A stretch of DNA of 64,000 nt, from assembly GCF_018861315.1 (NCBI RefSeq), contig NZ_JAHLDL010000004.1, forward strand, positions 147,091 through 211,090, written 5' to 3'. This document shows positions 1 through 7,836 of the stretch, piece after piece (positions within the stretch are counted from its first letter, which is position 1; each line of letters opens with the position of its first letter). The DNA is from Clostridium bowmanii (GTDB lineage: Bacteria > Bacillota > Clostridia > Clostridiales > Clostridiaceae). The notes under the pieces are model-generated. The model ran no database searches and was not told where the DNA came from. It saw only the letters and a program-made list of their open reading frames with translations. Both the position numbers and the translations under genes were made by a program.

Positions 1-251
1 TTAGGAATTATAGGGTCTAAGGCTGTTTGGAATACTACATCTGTTATAATTTGTAACTCATGTAAATGTATCATTTCTTCAATGTAATCTGTTTTAATTG
101 TTTCAAATTTTTCACAAAGATTATGATAATATTGTATATTTACATCTTGATATGTTTTAATAGGATGCTTATTTAACTCATCTAGCAAGGTACGGTACAG
201 AGTATATTTACCTAATTCATCGTAAAATTCTTCTTCATTTTCATTTATCAT
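1..251 (-). CDS. Hypothetical protein, 3' end outside window
   Basis: An open frame of 83 codons runs leftward from an ATG at 251-249 and leaves the window without a stop. The start is supported by an AAAGGAGC ribosome site at 261-268, ten bases upstream. The product is acidic at the N-terminus (MINENEEEFYDELGKY) and looks soluble and helical, with no signal peptide or membrane segment. I do not recognise the family. It is the only gene left of a 700-base gap. Confidence 0.6.
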   Translation of the reverse strand, partial: MINENEEEFYDELGKYTLYRTLLDELNKHPIKTYQDVNIQYYHNLCEKFETIKTDYIEEMIHLHELQIITDVVFQTALDPIIP

Positions 252-948
252 TTTTAATAGCTCCTTTAGAATTTTTGTACAAGGTATTTAGCCCCTTTGT
301 CACGGCTGGTTTGTTTAAAAATACGAAAATTCAAACCTTCTTTAATCTTATATAGCCAAACGGTATAAATAATATAAAAAAGTAGTAAATATTATTAGAA
401 GGCCACTATTGAGTATAAAACATTTTCAATACTTGTTTCATTTTTGCGCCTTTTGTTATACTAAATGTTATCTGAATAGTGAAACTATTTAATCAAAGTT
501 TTACAAATGGCGCTTTTGTTATACTGGTACTCTAATAAATGTTAAATAATGGTTTGTAATAAGCTTTATTAAAGTATAATAATTTATATTGATAAGTAAA
601 AGTTTCATTTTAGGTCCTAAAATGAAACTTTTACATTTAACTGGTAAATTTGATCTGGAAGCAGTCTCGTTTTTGAGACTTGTTTATATAGGACAAATAT
701 TATAATACATTCAAAGTAAAGAATTAGCACGTTATGTTACATTCAAAATGAAATTTTTAAGGTATAGTCAATAGCAATGGTTACCGCTACTTTTAAAACT
801 ATCTAATTCTATCATAAGTTATTTAAAATCTATCTAAATAATCATTGACACTTTGATTTCGTTAGCATATAATAAGTTTAAAGATAAATAATGAATAAGT
901 TTAAAGTAACCATTTAATTTATCTAAGATTATGCGAGGAGTGATTGCT
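252..948. other. Gene-poor AT-rich gap with short repeats
   Basis: No convincing reading frame is seen on either strand. Two near-copies of a 17-18 base motif, GCGCCTTTTGTTATACT at 446-462 and GGCGCTTTTGTTATACT at 509-525, lie about 63 bases apart and may be paired operators or promoter parts. A perfect inverted repeat follows at 596-634. Confidence 0.4.
596..634. repeat. Perfect 19-bp inverted repeat
   Basis: Arms GTAAAAGTTTCATTTTAGG (596-614) and its exact complement (616-634) are separated by one base. There is no T-run after it, so it is not a typical terminator. It could be a cruciform, a protein site or a mobile-element end. Confidence 0.6.
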
Positions 949-1590
949 ATGGAACATAAAAATTTAATTTTGGACCTCTTGGAGGATGTTTCCACATTGA
1001 AGAAGATCATTGGTCAACATGAAATGGAAATAACCTCTTTAAAAAACTCTATTAATTACCTTAGTGTTGGACTTGAACAATCAAATTTAAATGAGCATTC
1101 TGAAGAAAATGATGGGTCTGGGAAAACTCGGGTGTCAACATTGAAATCAATTATATATTGTATCGAAAAATTTAATTTGATTTTAAAAGATGTACCTAAT
1201 GCTAAAGTAAGAAAAACAAGGAGAGCTGAAAATTGCGATGTAATAATTAATACTCCTAATAATGTAATACAAATTAGGGTATTCACATCCAAGTCATATT
1301 CTAATGACCATGCGGGTGGATGGCACAGGATATCTAAATCTAAGGTATCGGATATAAATGTATTTATAATTGAATTTAAAGATAATTACTCTGCATTTAT
1401 ATTGACTAAGGACGAACTAATAGACTTGATGAGCCATAAACTCAAAGATTCATTAGATTTATACCACTTCTACTTCAACATTAAAAATGATGCAAATGGT
1501 AAGTTATTGCTCACAGAAGAAAGAGATGGTATCGTTTCAGCAAGTGATTTCTTTGAGAACTGGACTTTAATTAATAATTTCATTAATTAA
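949..1590 (+). CDS. Hypothetical protein, N-terminal coiled coil
   Basis: The 213-residue product opens with a heptad-like helical stretch (residues 1-45, LLEDVSTLKKIIGQHEMEITSLK), followed by an acidic linker and a mixed alpha/beta domain. That domain contains NCDVIINTPNNVIQIRVFTSK and a later strand DINVFIIEFKDN. This pattern is vaguely like a restriction-endonuclease fold, but I see no complete PD-(D/E)xK motif, so no function is assigned. An in-frame ATG lies at 931, but the GAGGAG at 934-939 is correctly spaced for the ATG at 949. Confidence 0.55.
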   Translation: MEHKNLILDLLEDVSTLKKIIGQHEMEITSLKNSINYLSVGLEQSNLNEHSEENDGSGKTRVSTLKSIIYCIEKFNLILKDVPNAKVRKTRRAENCDVIINTPNNVIQIRVFTSKSYSNDHAGGWHRISKSKVSDINVFIIEFKDNYSAFILTKDELIDLMSHKLKDSLDLYHFYFNIKNDANGKLLLTEERDGIVSASDFFENWTLINNFIN

Positions 1591-1664
1591 AACGGTCTTA
1601 TTTTTTGTTTAAGAGACAGACAAAAATACCATATTAGCTCTATTATTAATATAAACAAAATATA

Positions 1665-1994
1665 TTGAGGAGTGATAATAATGGAACTTTACCTATAGTC
1701 CATGAAGTGATATATCCAGATGAGTTACTTCATATTCTTAAAGATACTATTGATAAAAATAATCAAATTTATGAGGATTACAGTAAAAATAAAATTCAAT
1801 TAGATTATTTGATTAAAGCATTAGACCCTTTATTAAAAATCCGGGAGGAGGGTTTGACATTCCCCAATATTGACATCACACAAATTCCAGATGGAAATAC
1901 CGTAAAAGAAGTAAAACTTGATATTAGAGATGAAAAGTTGATTTTTAAATGCATTGACATTCAACAAAAACTGCTTGCTAAAGTGTTTGGATAA
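1665..1994 (+). CDS. Small hypothetical protein, probably frameshifted at its start
   Basis: An open frame of 109 codons begins at a TTG (1665) that has no ribosome site. The good GAGGAG at 1667-1672 instead serves an ATG at 1681, whose frame stops after five codons (M-E-L-Y-L-stop). Adding one T to the CTTTA run near 1688 would join that start to the long frame and give MELLPIVHEVIYPDELLH. I infer a one-base deletion or sequencing error. The rest is helical and charged, of unknown family. A strong hairpin terminator follows. Confidence 0.45.
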   Translation: MRSDNNGTLPIVHEVIYPDELLHILKDTIDKNNQIYEDYSKNKIQLDYLIKALDPLLKIREEGLTFPNIDITQIPDGNTVKEVKLDIRDEKLIFKCIDIQQKLLAKVFG

Positions 1995-2012
1995 TTTAAA
2001 ATTATTAAAAAT

Positions 2013-2056
2013 AAGCAATGTCGTGAAATTAAACTTTCGCGACATTGCTTGTTTTT
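2013..2056 (+). terminator. Rho-independent terminator
   Basis: A 16-bp stem (AAGCAATGTCGTGAAA with TTTCGCGACATTGCTT, one G-T pair) is followed by GTTTTT. It ends the small gene before it. Confidence 0.75.
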
Positions 2057-2296
2057 CAATTTCTATTATAATTAACTCATTAAAATAAACTGTATTTTTT
2101 AAAATTATTAGTAATTCAACAATATTCAACGATATATAGAATTATAGTGAGCTTAACTTACATAATAGCTATAAAACGCAATAATTGGTTATTGTTAATT
2201 CATATTTATTGTGGTAAATTTATATTATCAAATATGTAAAATACATTAAATTATAAAATACATCAAATATATAAAATTTTTAAGGGGGTTTGTATT

Positions 2297-2968
2297 TTGA
2301 AAATTCAAACTTTATTTAACAGATGCTTAGAAGAGGAGGAACGTAAAAGTGGTCACAGCATTACACTTCAGGAAATATCTGATGTGACTTTATTAAAAGT
2401 AGATGTCCTAAAATTAATAAAGACATCGCATTATCATGATATTAGTATTTTAGCCATTGGGGACCTTCTTACTATAGCAAATTACTTTAAAATTAAATTT
2501 CATGATTTTATAATAATTGAAGAAGATATTCAAATTTCCACTGAAGCTAATGAAGACAATAATGAACTAACTAAACAAATATTATCACCTTCATATTGTC
2601 GCACAGGTGATGAATTTAAAAGATCATTAAGCAATAGTAAAAATTACAATATTTATGAAGCTGTGCCTACATTGATAGACTCACTCTCAGATTTAATTGA
2701 TAGAAATAATGGCATAATATTAGCTGGAGTTAGTTCAAATATAAATATAAAATATAGGACAAACGATGTACTAGTTCGCTTCTTCGCAAAAGATAATCAA
2801 ATAATTATTAAGGATATACTTTTTGGTAAATCTATTGCGCTTGATCATAGAGAATTGTTTAAAGAAATATATAAAAAATATTTCTTTAAAACAAATAAAT
2901 ATTCAGTACAAACAGCAGCAGATGTAGCTATATTAATTTCACTTATTGAAGGTATGTCAATAGTATAA
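2297..2968 (+). CDS. Putative HTH-domain regulator
   Basis: The start is TTG at 2297, eight bases after AGGGGG. Of 223 residues, the first 75 resemble a Cro/C1-type helix-turn-helix: ITLQEISDVTLLKVDVLKLIK as the recognition half and LAIGDLLTIANYFKIKFHDFI as the closing helices. The C-terminal 120 residues are of unknown type and predicted soluble. No operon partner is evident: the next gene begins about 65 bases later with its own ribosome site. A DNA-binding role is inferred only from the N-terminal pattern. Confidence 0.45.
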   Translation: MKIQTLFNRCLEEEERKSGHSITLQEISDVTLLKVDVLKLIKTSHYHDISILAIGDLLTIANYFKIKFHDFIIIEEDIQISTEANEDNNELTKQILSPSYCRTGDEFKRSLSNSKNYNIYEAVPTLIDSLSDLIDRNNGIILAGVSSNINIKYRTNDVLVRFFAKDNQIIIKDILFGKSIALDHRELFKEIYKKYFFKTNKYSVQTAADVAILISLIEGMSIV

Positions 2969-3035
2969 CTGACCTTATGAAAGATGTATATTACATGAGA
3001 ATATATAAACCAAAAAAAGAAATGGGGGTATTAAT

Positions 3036-3443
3036 ATGAAAACAACATCATTTCAGGAGTGGCTAGATGGAGTTAAACTAAGACACAATATATGTGAGCA
3101 AGACTTTGTATTTAATATATTGTGTACTTATGGACATAAATTATGGGCTAGTAACACTGAGCAAGCAAGTTATAGCAAAGACAGAGTTAATATTAAATCA
3201 GCTGTTGATGGTGCTAAGTTTGCAAAAATAGAATATATTAATGATAGATTTATACTATCAGGTAATACAGATGCACATCAGTACAAAGGGATGATAGAAC
3301 AGGATATAACATTGAATAGAAACAAATGGGAACGAATAAAAGAAAAGATAAAGCATTACAATAGATACAAAGGTAAAGAAGGATCAATGGAAATTGATAG
3401 TACTAATGTAGAAGAAGTGATGGGTTTATTTGTAGTAAGATAA
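3036..3443 (+). CDS. Hypothetical protein
   Basis: This 135-residue soluble protein starts at an ATG ten bases after GGGGG (3023-3027). It begins KTTSFQEWLDGVKLRHN and has no membrane segment, signal peptide or recognised catalytic motif. I do not recognise the family. It follows the HTH gene on the same strand and could be co-transcribed with it. Confidence 0.45.
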   Translation: MKTTSFQEWLDGVKLRHNICEQDFVFNILCTYGHKLWASNTEQASYSKDRVNIKSAVDGAKFAKIEYINDRFILSGNTDAHQYKGMIEQDITLNRNKWERIKEKIKHYNRYKGKEGSMEIDSTNVEEVMGLFVVR

Positions 3444-3528
3444 AATATGAAAATTGTTACTATCCTTTCGGTTTGTAATTTATTATGAGGATTGGGAGGA
3501 TTTTTTAAAATTATAAAGTAAACGAATG

Positions 3529-3597
3529 TTTTATTATACTAGTGGCAGTAAATATGAAGGTGAATGGTCACTAGGAGAACGACATATTTTAACCTAG
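3529..3597 (+). pseudogene. Relic of a MORN-repeat gene
   Basis: Read in one frame, these bases give YYTSGSKYEGEWSLGERH then a stop, which matches the MORN repeat pattern (G-x-x-Y-x-G-x-W-x-x-G). No start codon or further repeats are present, so only one repeat of a lost gene survives. Confidence 0.35.
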
Positions 3598-3641
3598 TTA
3601 AGTGTCTACCTATCTATCTCTATTGCGTTTACTATCAATAA

Positions 3642-3758
3642 TTAAAGAAAGCACCTATAAATTAATATAGATGCTCTTACTGAATAATATTTTTTTATAT
3701 AGTATTTATTAGTAAGAGGATTAATAGTAAATCCATATTTACAACCAACTTTAACCAT
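3642..3758 (-). CDS. Possible 38-residue small protein
   Basis: On the minus strand an ATG at 3758-3756 is preceded six bases upstream by GGAGGG (3770-3765). The frame encodes a basic, aromatic-rich peptide beginning MVKVGCKYGFTINPL and ending at 3642. The ribosome site is good, but the length is short enough to arise by chance. It may also be the start of a degraded gene. Confidence 0.35.
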   Translation of the reverse strand: MVKVGCKYGFTINPLTNKYYIKKYYSVRASILIYRCFL

Positions 3759-4154
3759 TGCTAACCCTCCACTAAAAATATTTACCTTATCAAATTGAGG
3801 TTTAATAATGATTTTACTAGTAGTGATTTGAGAATACTAATTATTTAATATGAACGTTCTATATATAGTTTATAAAAGTAGACTTTTATGAACTATATTT
3901 TTATCAATTTGGCAAGTGTTGAAAAGGCACTAGTTAAAATGTCTGTTTTATATAGTGAATGTATCTATTGTTATTTTATTATTAATTTAGCATTAGCAAT
4001 GTCTATGTATATTATTGTTATTTTTACTGCATAATAATTTTATAACCTTTTACTTTAAAGCTAAAAAAAGGAACTTTAAATAATTGAAAATTGTAATTAA
4101 TCGGAACATTTAGATATATTATGGTGATTATTTGATGTTTTCAAGCCTAAATGA

Positions 4155-4360
4155 GTGTAGTAAATTGAAAAATTTATAGCATGATGAATTACGATTATAT
4201 AGAAAGTTAAAGACTTACCATCGGATTTCTCTAGTCCTATGCTCTAAGAATGTGGCAGGATGACCGACTACTAATGTTCTGTAGTCAAACACCTAAACAT
4301 ATGAACTCTATATTGTCATTGGCAAAGGGGAAAATTCTCTGAAAAGATGGGTGGTTAGAA
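4155..4360 (+). ncRNA. Candidate omega RNA (HEARO RNA) guiding IscB
   Basis: The roughly 200 bases before iscB have no gene but show the layout known for HEARO/omega RNAs. A segment TGTGGCAGGATGACC at 4251-4265 looks like the conserved core of the family as I recall it. It is followed by a perfect hairpin GACTAC (4266-4271)/GTAGTC (4281-4286) and a G-rich stretch GGCAAAGGGGAAAA at 4321-4334. The 3' end probably abuts the iscB start. The guide would be the sequence just left of about 4155. The exact 5' end is uncertain. Confidence 0.55.
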
Positions 4361-5614
4361 ATGACCGAAATTATTAAAAATAAAGAATATGCCTTTGTAT
4401 TAGATATAAACGACAAGAAATTATCTCCTACAAATATTAAAAATGCTTGGTTTCTTATTAGAAAGCAAAAAGCAACTATTATTATTAAATATCCTATGGT
4501 TATTAAATTAAAAAGGGAAATACTCAATTGTGAGTTAGACAATTCAGAACACATTTTTGGTCATGATGATGGTTCAAAATATGTTGGTATATCAATTGTA
4601 CAAAAATGTAAAACTAAAAACAAACCTACGTTGAAAGGTACTATTATACTACGTCAAAATGTTAGTGCTTTAATGAGAGTTAGAAGACATCGTCGTGCTT
4701 ATCGAAGGTCTAATAAAAGATATAGACCTAGGAGAGTTAATAACAGATTTAACAGTAATAAAAAAGAAAGAATATCTCCGACTATTAAACAAAAACGTGA
4801 AACTATCCTTAGAATGATACATATACTTAGCAAATATATCAATATAAGAGAATATCATTTGGAAGATGTAGTAATAGATATAAAACTATTAACCGAAGGG
4901 AACAAGTTAGACATAGGTCAATATCAAAAACCTAACAGAATGAATAAAAATTTAAGAAAAGCAACAATTATAAGGGATAATTATAAGTGCATGGAATGTG
5001 GTAAAACTAATTGCAAGCTACAAGCTCATCATATTGTTCCAGTGAGATTAAAAGGTGCTGATACATTAGAAAATTCAATTACTTTATGTATTAGTTGCCA
5101 TAAAAAAGTAACCGGTACAGAGGAATTATATATAGATAAATTCCAAAAAATTATTGGTGGTAAAAATACAAGATATGATTATGCACAACATGTAATGCAA
5201 GGGAAAACTTATTTGAGAAATGAATTAAGTAAACTAGGGAAATTGGTTTTAACAACTGGCAAAGATACTGCCAATAAACGTATAAAATGGAACATTAAAA
5301 AGTCTCACTCTAATGATGCTATTGTAATAACTAATTTAACAATTAATAATGATGATTGCAACATAAAAGATTGGGCAATTAAACCTATTAGAAAAAAATC
5401 TAAAGCAATTATTAAAGAAATGAATGGATTTAGACATAGAGATTTAGTAAAGTACACAAAAAAAGATGGTTCATACTACATTGGTTATATTATAGCATTT
5501 CGATTTAAGAAAAAAGAATGTAATATAACTACTTGCGAAGGTGAAATATTAAGAGGATATAGTGTTAATCGTTTAAAGTTAATTTGGAGCTTTAATAAAA
5601 TGTATTGGCTATAA
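4361..5614 (+). CDS. iscB: IscB-family RNA-guided nuclease
   Basis: The 417 residues have the complete IscB order. A PLMP-like N-terminal domain (10-50, FVLDINDKKLSPTN) comes first, then RuvC-I (FGHDDGSKYVG, catalytic Asp69). An arginine-rich bridge helix follows (106-128), then RuvC-II (HLEDVVIDI, Glu168). The HNH insertion spans 199-250, with zinc-type Cys210, 213, 243 and 246 and His223/224. RuvC-III has KSHSNDAIVI (His316, Asp319), and a C-terminal target-recognition-like domain ends the protein. IscB is the ancestor of Cas9 and cuts DNA using an omega RNA. The length is normal and all nuclease residues seen are intact. The ribosome site (GGGTGG) is weak and lies in the RNA leader. Confidence 0.85.
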   Translation: MTEIIKNKEYAFVLDINDKKLSPTNIKNAWFLIRKQKATIIIKYPMVIKLKREILNCELDNSEHIFGHDDGSKYVGISIVQKCKTKNKPTLKGTIILRQNVSALMRVRRHRRAYRRSNKRYRPRRVNNRFNSNKKERISPTIKQKRETILRMIHILSKYINIREYHLEDVVIDIKLLTEGNKLDIGQYQKPNRMNKNLRKATIIRDNYKCMECGKTNCKLQAHHIVPVRLKGADTLENSITLCISCHKKVTGTEELYIDKFQKIIGGKNTRYDYAQHVMQGKTYLRNELSKLGKLVLTTGKDTANKRIKWNIKKSHSNDAIVITNLTINNDDCNIKDWAIKPIRKKSKAIIKEMNGFRHRDLVKYTKKDGSYYIGYIIAFRFKKKECNITTCEGEILRGYSVNRLKLIWSFNKMYWL

Positions 5615-5640
5615 AATTATGTCTACTGATTAAATGAAAT

Positions 5641-5736
5641 GAGTTTGCAGCTAATGTTGAAAATCTGAATTCTAGTATAGATATATTGATAGAAAATACC
5701 GGTAGATCAAGTGGGTTTAAGTTAAGCGCAACATAG
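5641..5736 (+). pseudogene. Coding-like fragment right of the IscB element
   Basis: The frame EFAANVENLNSSIDILIENT and onward to the TAG at 5734 is protein-like but has no start. It becomes continuous with MFSSLNE upstream at 4134-4154 if the IscB element is removed. The family is unknown. It may be the interrupted host gene. Confidence 0.3.
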
Positions 5737-5808
5737 ATAATATCGTTGTCGAATGAAATCTAAATAAATTATACATTCGATATTTAAAGAGGGTCTAGCA
5801 GACATTTG

Positions 5809-5835
5809 GGGATACTATCACTTGGATAGTATCCC
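5809..5835 (+). terminator. Perfect 11-bp hairpin, terminator-like
   Basis: GGGATACTATC and its complement are separated by five bases. The tail after the stem is A/T-rich rather than a clean T-run. It could close transcription of the IscB unit. Confidence 0.45.
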
Positions 5836-6051
5836 TAAATACTTATGTTTTCTAGTAATATTTATCAAAACATTGTTGACTCAATGGTTATTGTTTATTA
5901 CCTTTGACTGCTTTTTATAATAAATTTAAATATATAAATCAATTGATAAAAACAACTTCATCCATAGGGGCATTTTATATATTATATGCATTATTAAATG
6001 ATTATTTTGAGACATGCATCCACAAATCGGAAAATAGAACTTCATTATTTT

Positions 6052-6216
6052 TTATTTACATTTAATAAGATTAGAAATGTCCTGTGTTTGCTTTAATCTT
6101 CTTTTATCCTTACTTAAAAAGAAATGAATAATTTGTCCTGCTAAATAATAAAACTCGGACGCATCCTCTACAGAGTTAACACTTTTTGTCGTTAATTTTT
6201 CTTTTTTAAATTTCTC
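6052..6216 (-). pseudogene. Relic, possibly of a Cas8b/Csh1-like gene
   Basis: Read leftward, the frame encodes EDASEFYYLAGQIIHFFLSK followed by a lysine-rich tail and a stop at 6052. The FYxLxGQxxxxxLSxxK pattern resembles the C-terminal region of type I-B Cas8b (Csh1) proteins as I remember them. No start, no other cas gene and no CRISPR array are nearby, so this is tentative. Confidence 0.25.
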
Positions 6217-6739
6217 TTATTTGATATATTGATTTCATGGATATCTAGCACCTTTTCTAATATTTGATATACTCATATATAGCACTTTATTTTAGTTGTT
6301 TGTAGCAAAAGCTTAAGTTAAACAATTTCAATAAATTTCTTGTTTTCATTTAGCAATAATAATATACAATTTCATATTGCATGGTATTGATGGTTATATT
6401 ACTCATAATTAGATTTATTGAAAATACAAAAAAACGAACAAAAAAAGAATGATAAGAAAGTACCAGCAATCTTATCATCATACTCAAACTCACAATTAGT
6501 TTAAATTATTAATCTCATAAATAGATCTCACAACTATTACTTATTTAAATTATACCACATTAAATATATAATATTCATTCTTAAATATACAATACAAAAA
6601 AAACGGTGCTAGTTTCAATTTAATTAACTTAATATATTAAGTCGGACATGATAACATCTCGATAGATAGCCTACATTTAACATAAGGACTGCATATAAAA
6701 CAATTGAAGTGTCTTTGTTAAATTAATTATGACAGAAAT

Positions 6740-6770
6740 AAAAGGGGTATATAAAGTTTACCCCTTTTTT
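6740..6770 (+). terminator. Rho-independent terminator
   Basis: AAAAGGGGTA pairs with TACCCCTTTT across a nine-base loop and is followed by a T-run. The gene it served is no longer recognisable. Confidence 0.6.
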
Positions 6771-6874
6771 TACCACGTATAGACTGTATTTAATAGGGAT
6801 TGCTTAAACTTAGTTAAAAAGTTAAATGACTATATGGAAGGGATAGAAGGCTTTTGGGATTTAATTAAACTTGC

Positions 6875-6920
6875 TTCATACGAACAAGTTGGTCGTAGGT
6901 TCGACTCCTGTCCGAATCCT
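6875..6920 (+). other. tRNA 3'-half fragment (possible attachment-site remnant)
   Basis: GTAGGTTCGACTCCTGT at 6895-6911 forms a tRNA T-arm (five-base stem with G-T pairs, TTCGACT loop). It is preceded by TACGAA, like an Arg-ACG anticodon loop, and followed by an acceptor-like CCGAATC. The 5' half of a tRNA is absent. Such 3' fragments are typically left where an element integrated into a tRNA gene. Confidence 0.4.
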
Positions 6921-7003
6921 AAAATATATGCTATTTTATAGGCTAATTATTATGTAGGTTTATACATAAAAAAAATTGAATTATATGCAAGACAACACAA
7001 ATG

Positions 7004-7042
7004 CAACGGTATATTTAAGAACTTATCTTAAATATGCCGTTG
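7004..7042. terminator. Strong hairpin, likely terminator
   Basis: A 16-bp stem with one G-T pair (CAACGGTATATTTAAG with CTTAAATATGCCGTTG) has a seven-base loop. It sits 115 bases before the next gene. The flanks are AT-rich but without a long T-run. Confidence 0.5.
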
Positions 7043-7156
7043 TTAATTAAAAATCCCATCATATAGTTATATTGACATAAATAATAAAACGTTGCATATT
7101 TTGTAATAAAATAGTAGTATAACTTATGGTATAATCAAAATTATTGGGGGCTTAAT

Positions 7157-7777
7157 ATGGGATTTTGGGACAAAGTTGGGAAATTTGCAGCAACAATTAT
7201 AGAGGAAGGACCTGAATTACTGTCTGCACTTGCTGAAAAAGGTGCAAAACAACAAGGACAAGCATTAAAAAATGCAGAGCATAGAATTAATGAATATGAG
7301 AGGAAAGTATCAAATTCTCAGCAATCAAAGGAAATGAATAATCCAGAATATGCAAGAAGAATAAATGATGCGAAACAAAAATTAGAAAATGTTAAAATAG
7401 AAATCAACAAAAAAACTGGAACAGGTAGTTGTGGAACTGCAACATTAAAAAGCGCAGCTAATTCTAGTAATCTAGAAAATAGCCCAGGAGTGTACATTTT
7501 GAGATTAGATGGCGAATTAATGAAAGTAGGAAGTGCTGTGATTGGAGTGCAGAAAAGAATGCAGCAATATTATGGTTTAAACACAGCTTGTGGATTAAAT
7601 AAACATATCAATAATGAAAATAGAGATAGAATAACTATAGCATGGCAACATTGTTCGACAGATAAATGCAACGAGTTGGAATCAAAGCTTTTTAATAAAT
7701 ACGGTGGAGTTCAAAATATGCCTTGGGCTGAAAGAAGGCCAAATTGTAGCAATGATTCAGTGTCATTAAAAATATAA
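7157..7777 (+). CDS. GIY-YIG-like nuclease domain protein
   Basis: The start is an ATG after TTGGGGGCTTAAT. The 206 residues begin with an amphipathic helix (MGFWDKVGKFAATIIEEGPE) and a charged coiled-coil-like region (about 35-90). The C-terminal domain (108-190) fits a GIY-YIG nuclease: PGVYILRLDGELMKVGSA stands for the GIY/YIG strands, an Arg follows in QKRMQQYYG, and ELESKLFNKYG supplies the metal-binding Glu. The long N-terminal extension is unusual. The HNH nuclease and Pycsar genes downstream suggest a defence or mobile-element role. The substrate is unknown. Confidence 0.6.
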   Translation: MGFWDKVGKFAATIIEEGPELLSALAEKGAKQQGQALKNAEHRINEYERKVSNSQQSKEMNNPEYARRINDAKQKLENVKIEINKKTGTGSCGTATLKSAANSSNLENSPGVYILRLDGELMKVGSAVIGVQKRMQQYYGLNTACGLNKHINNENRDRITIAWQHCSTDKCNELESKLFNKYGGVQNMPWAERRPNCSNDSVSLKI

Positions 7778-7836
7778 TCTCGTTATAATTAAAAGTACTT
7801 AAGGTGATTAAATATGAAATATGAGGAGATTAGAGT

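Larger units (their letters stand above)
4151..5642 (+). mobile_element. IscB/HEARO-type element (omega RNA plus iscB)
   Basis: The putative RNA leader and iscB form a unit bracketed by the 8-base direct repeat AAATGAGT (4149-4156 and 5637-5644). HEARO/IscB elements are known to insert next to ATGA-like tetranucleotides. Removing the unit joins the left flank to the right flank in frame (FSSLNEFAANVENLN), as expected of an empty site. No transposase is present, so the element would be non-autonomous. The boundaries are inferred. Confidence 0.5.
5837..7003. other. Long gap without intact genes
   Basis: The stretch is very AT-rich. Apart from a degraded minus-strand fragment (6052-6216), a terminator (6740-6770) and a tRNA 3' fragment (near 6875-6920), I see no start codon with a credible ribosome site and frame. 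It looks like decayed former coding sequence. Confidence 0.4.
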
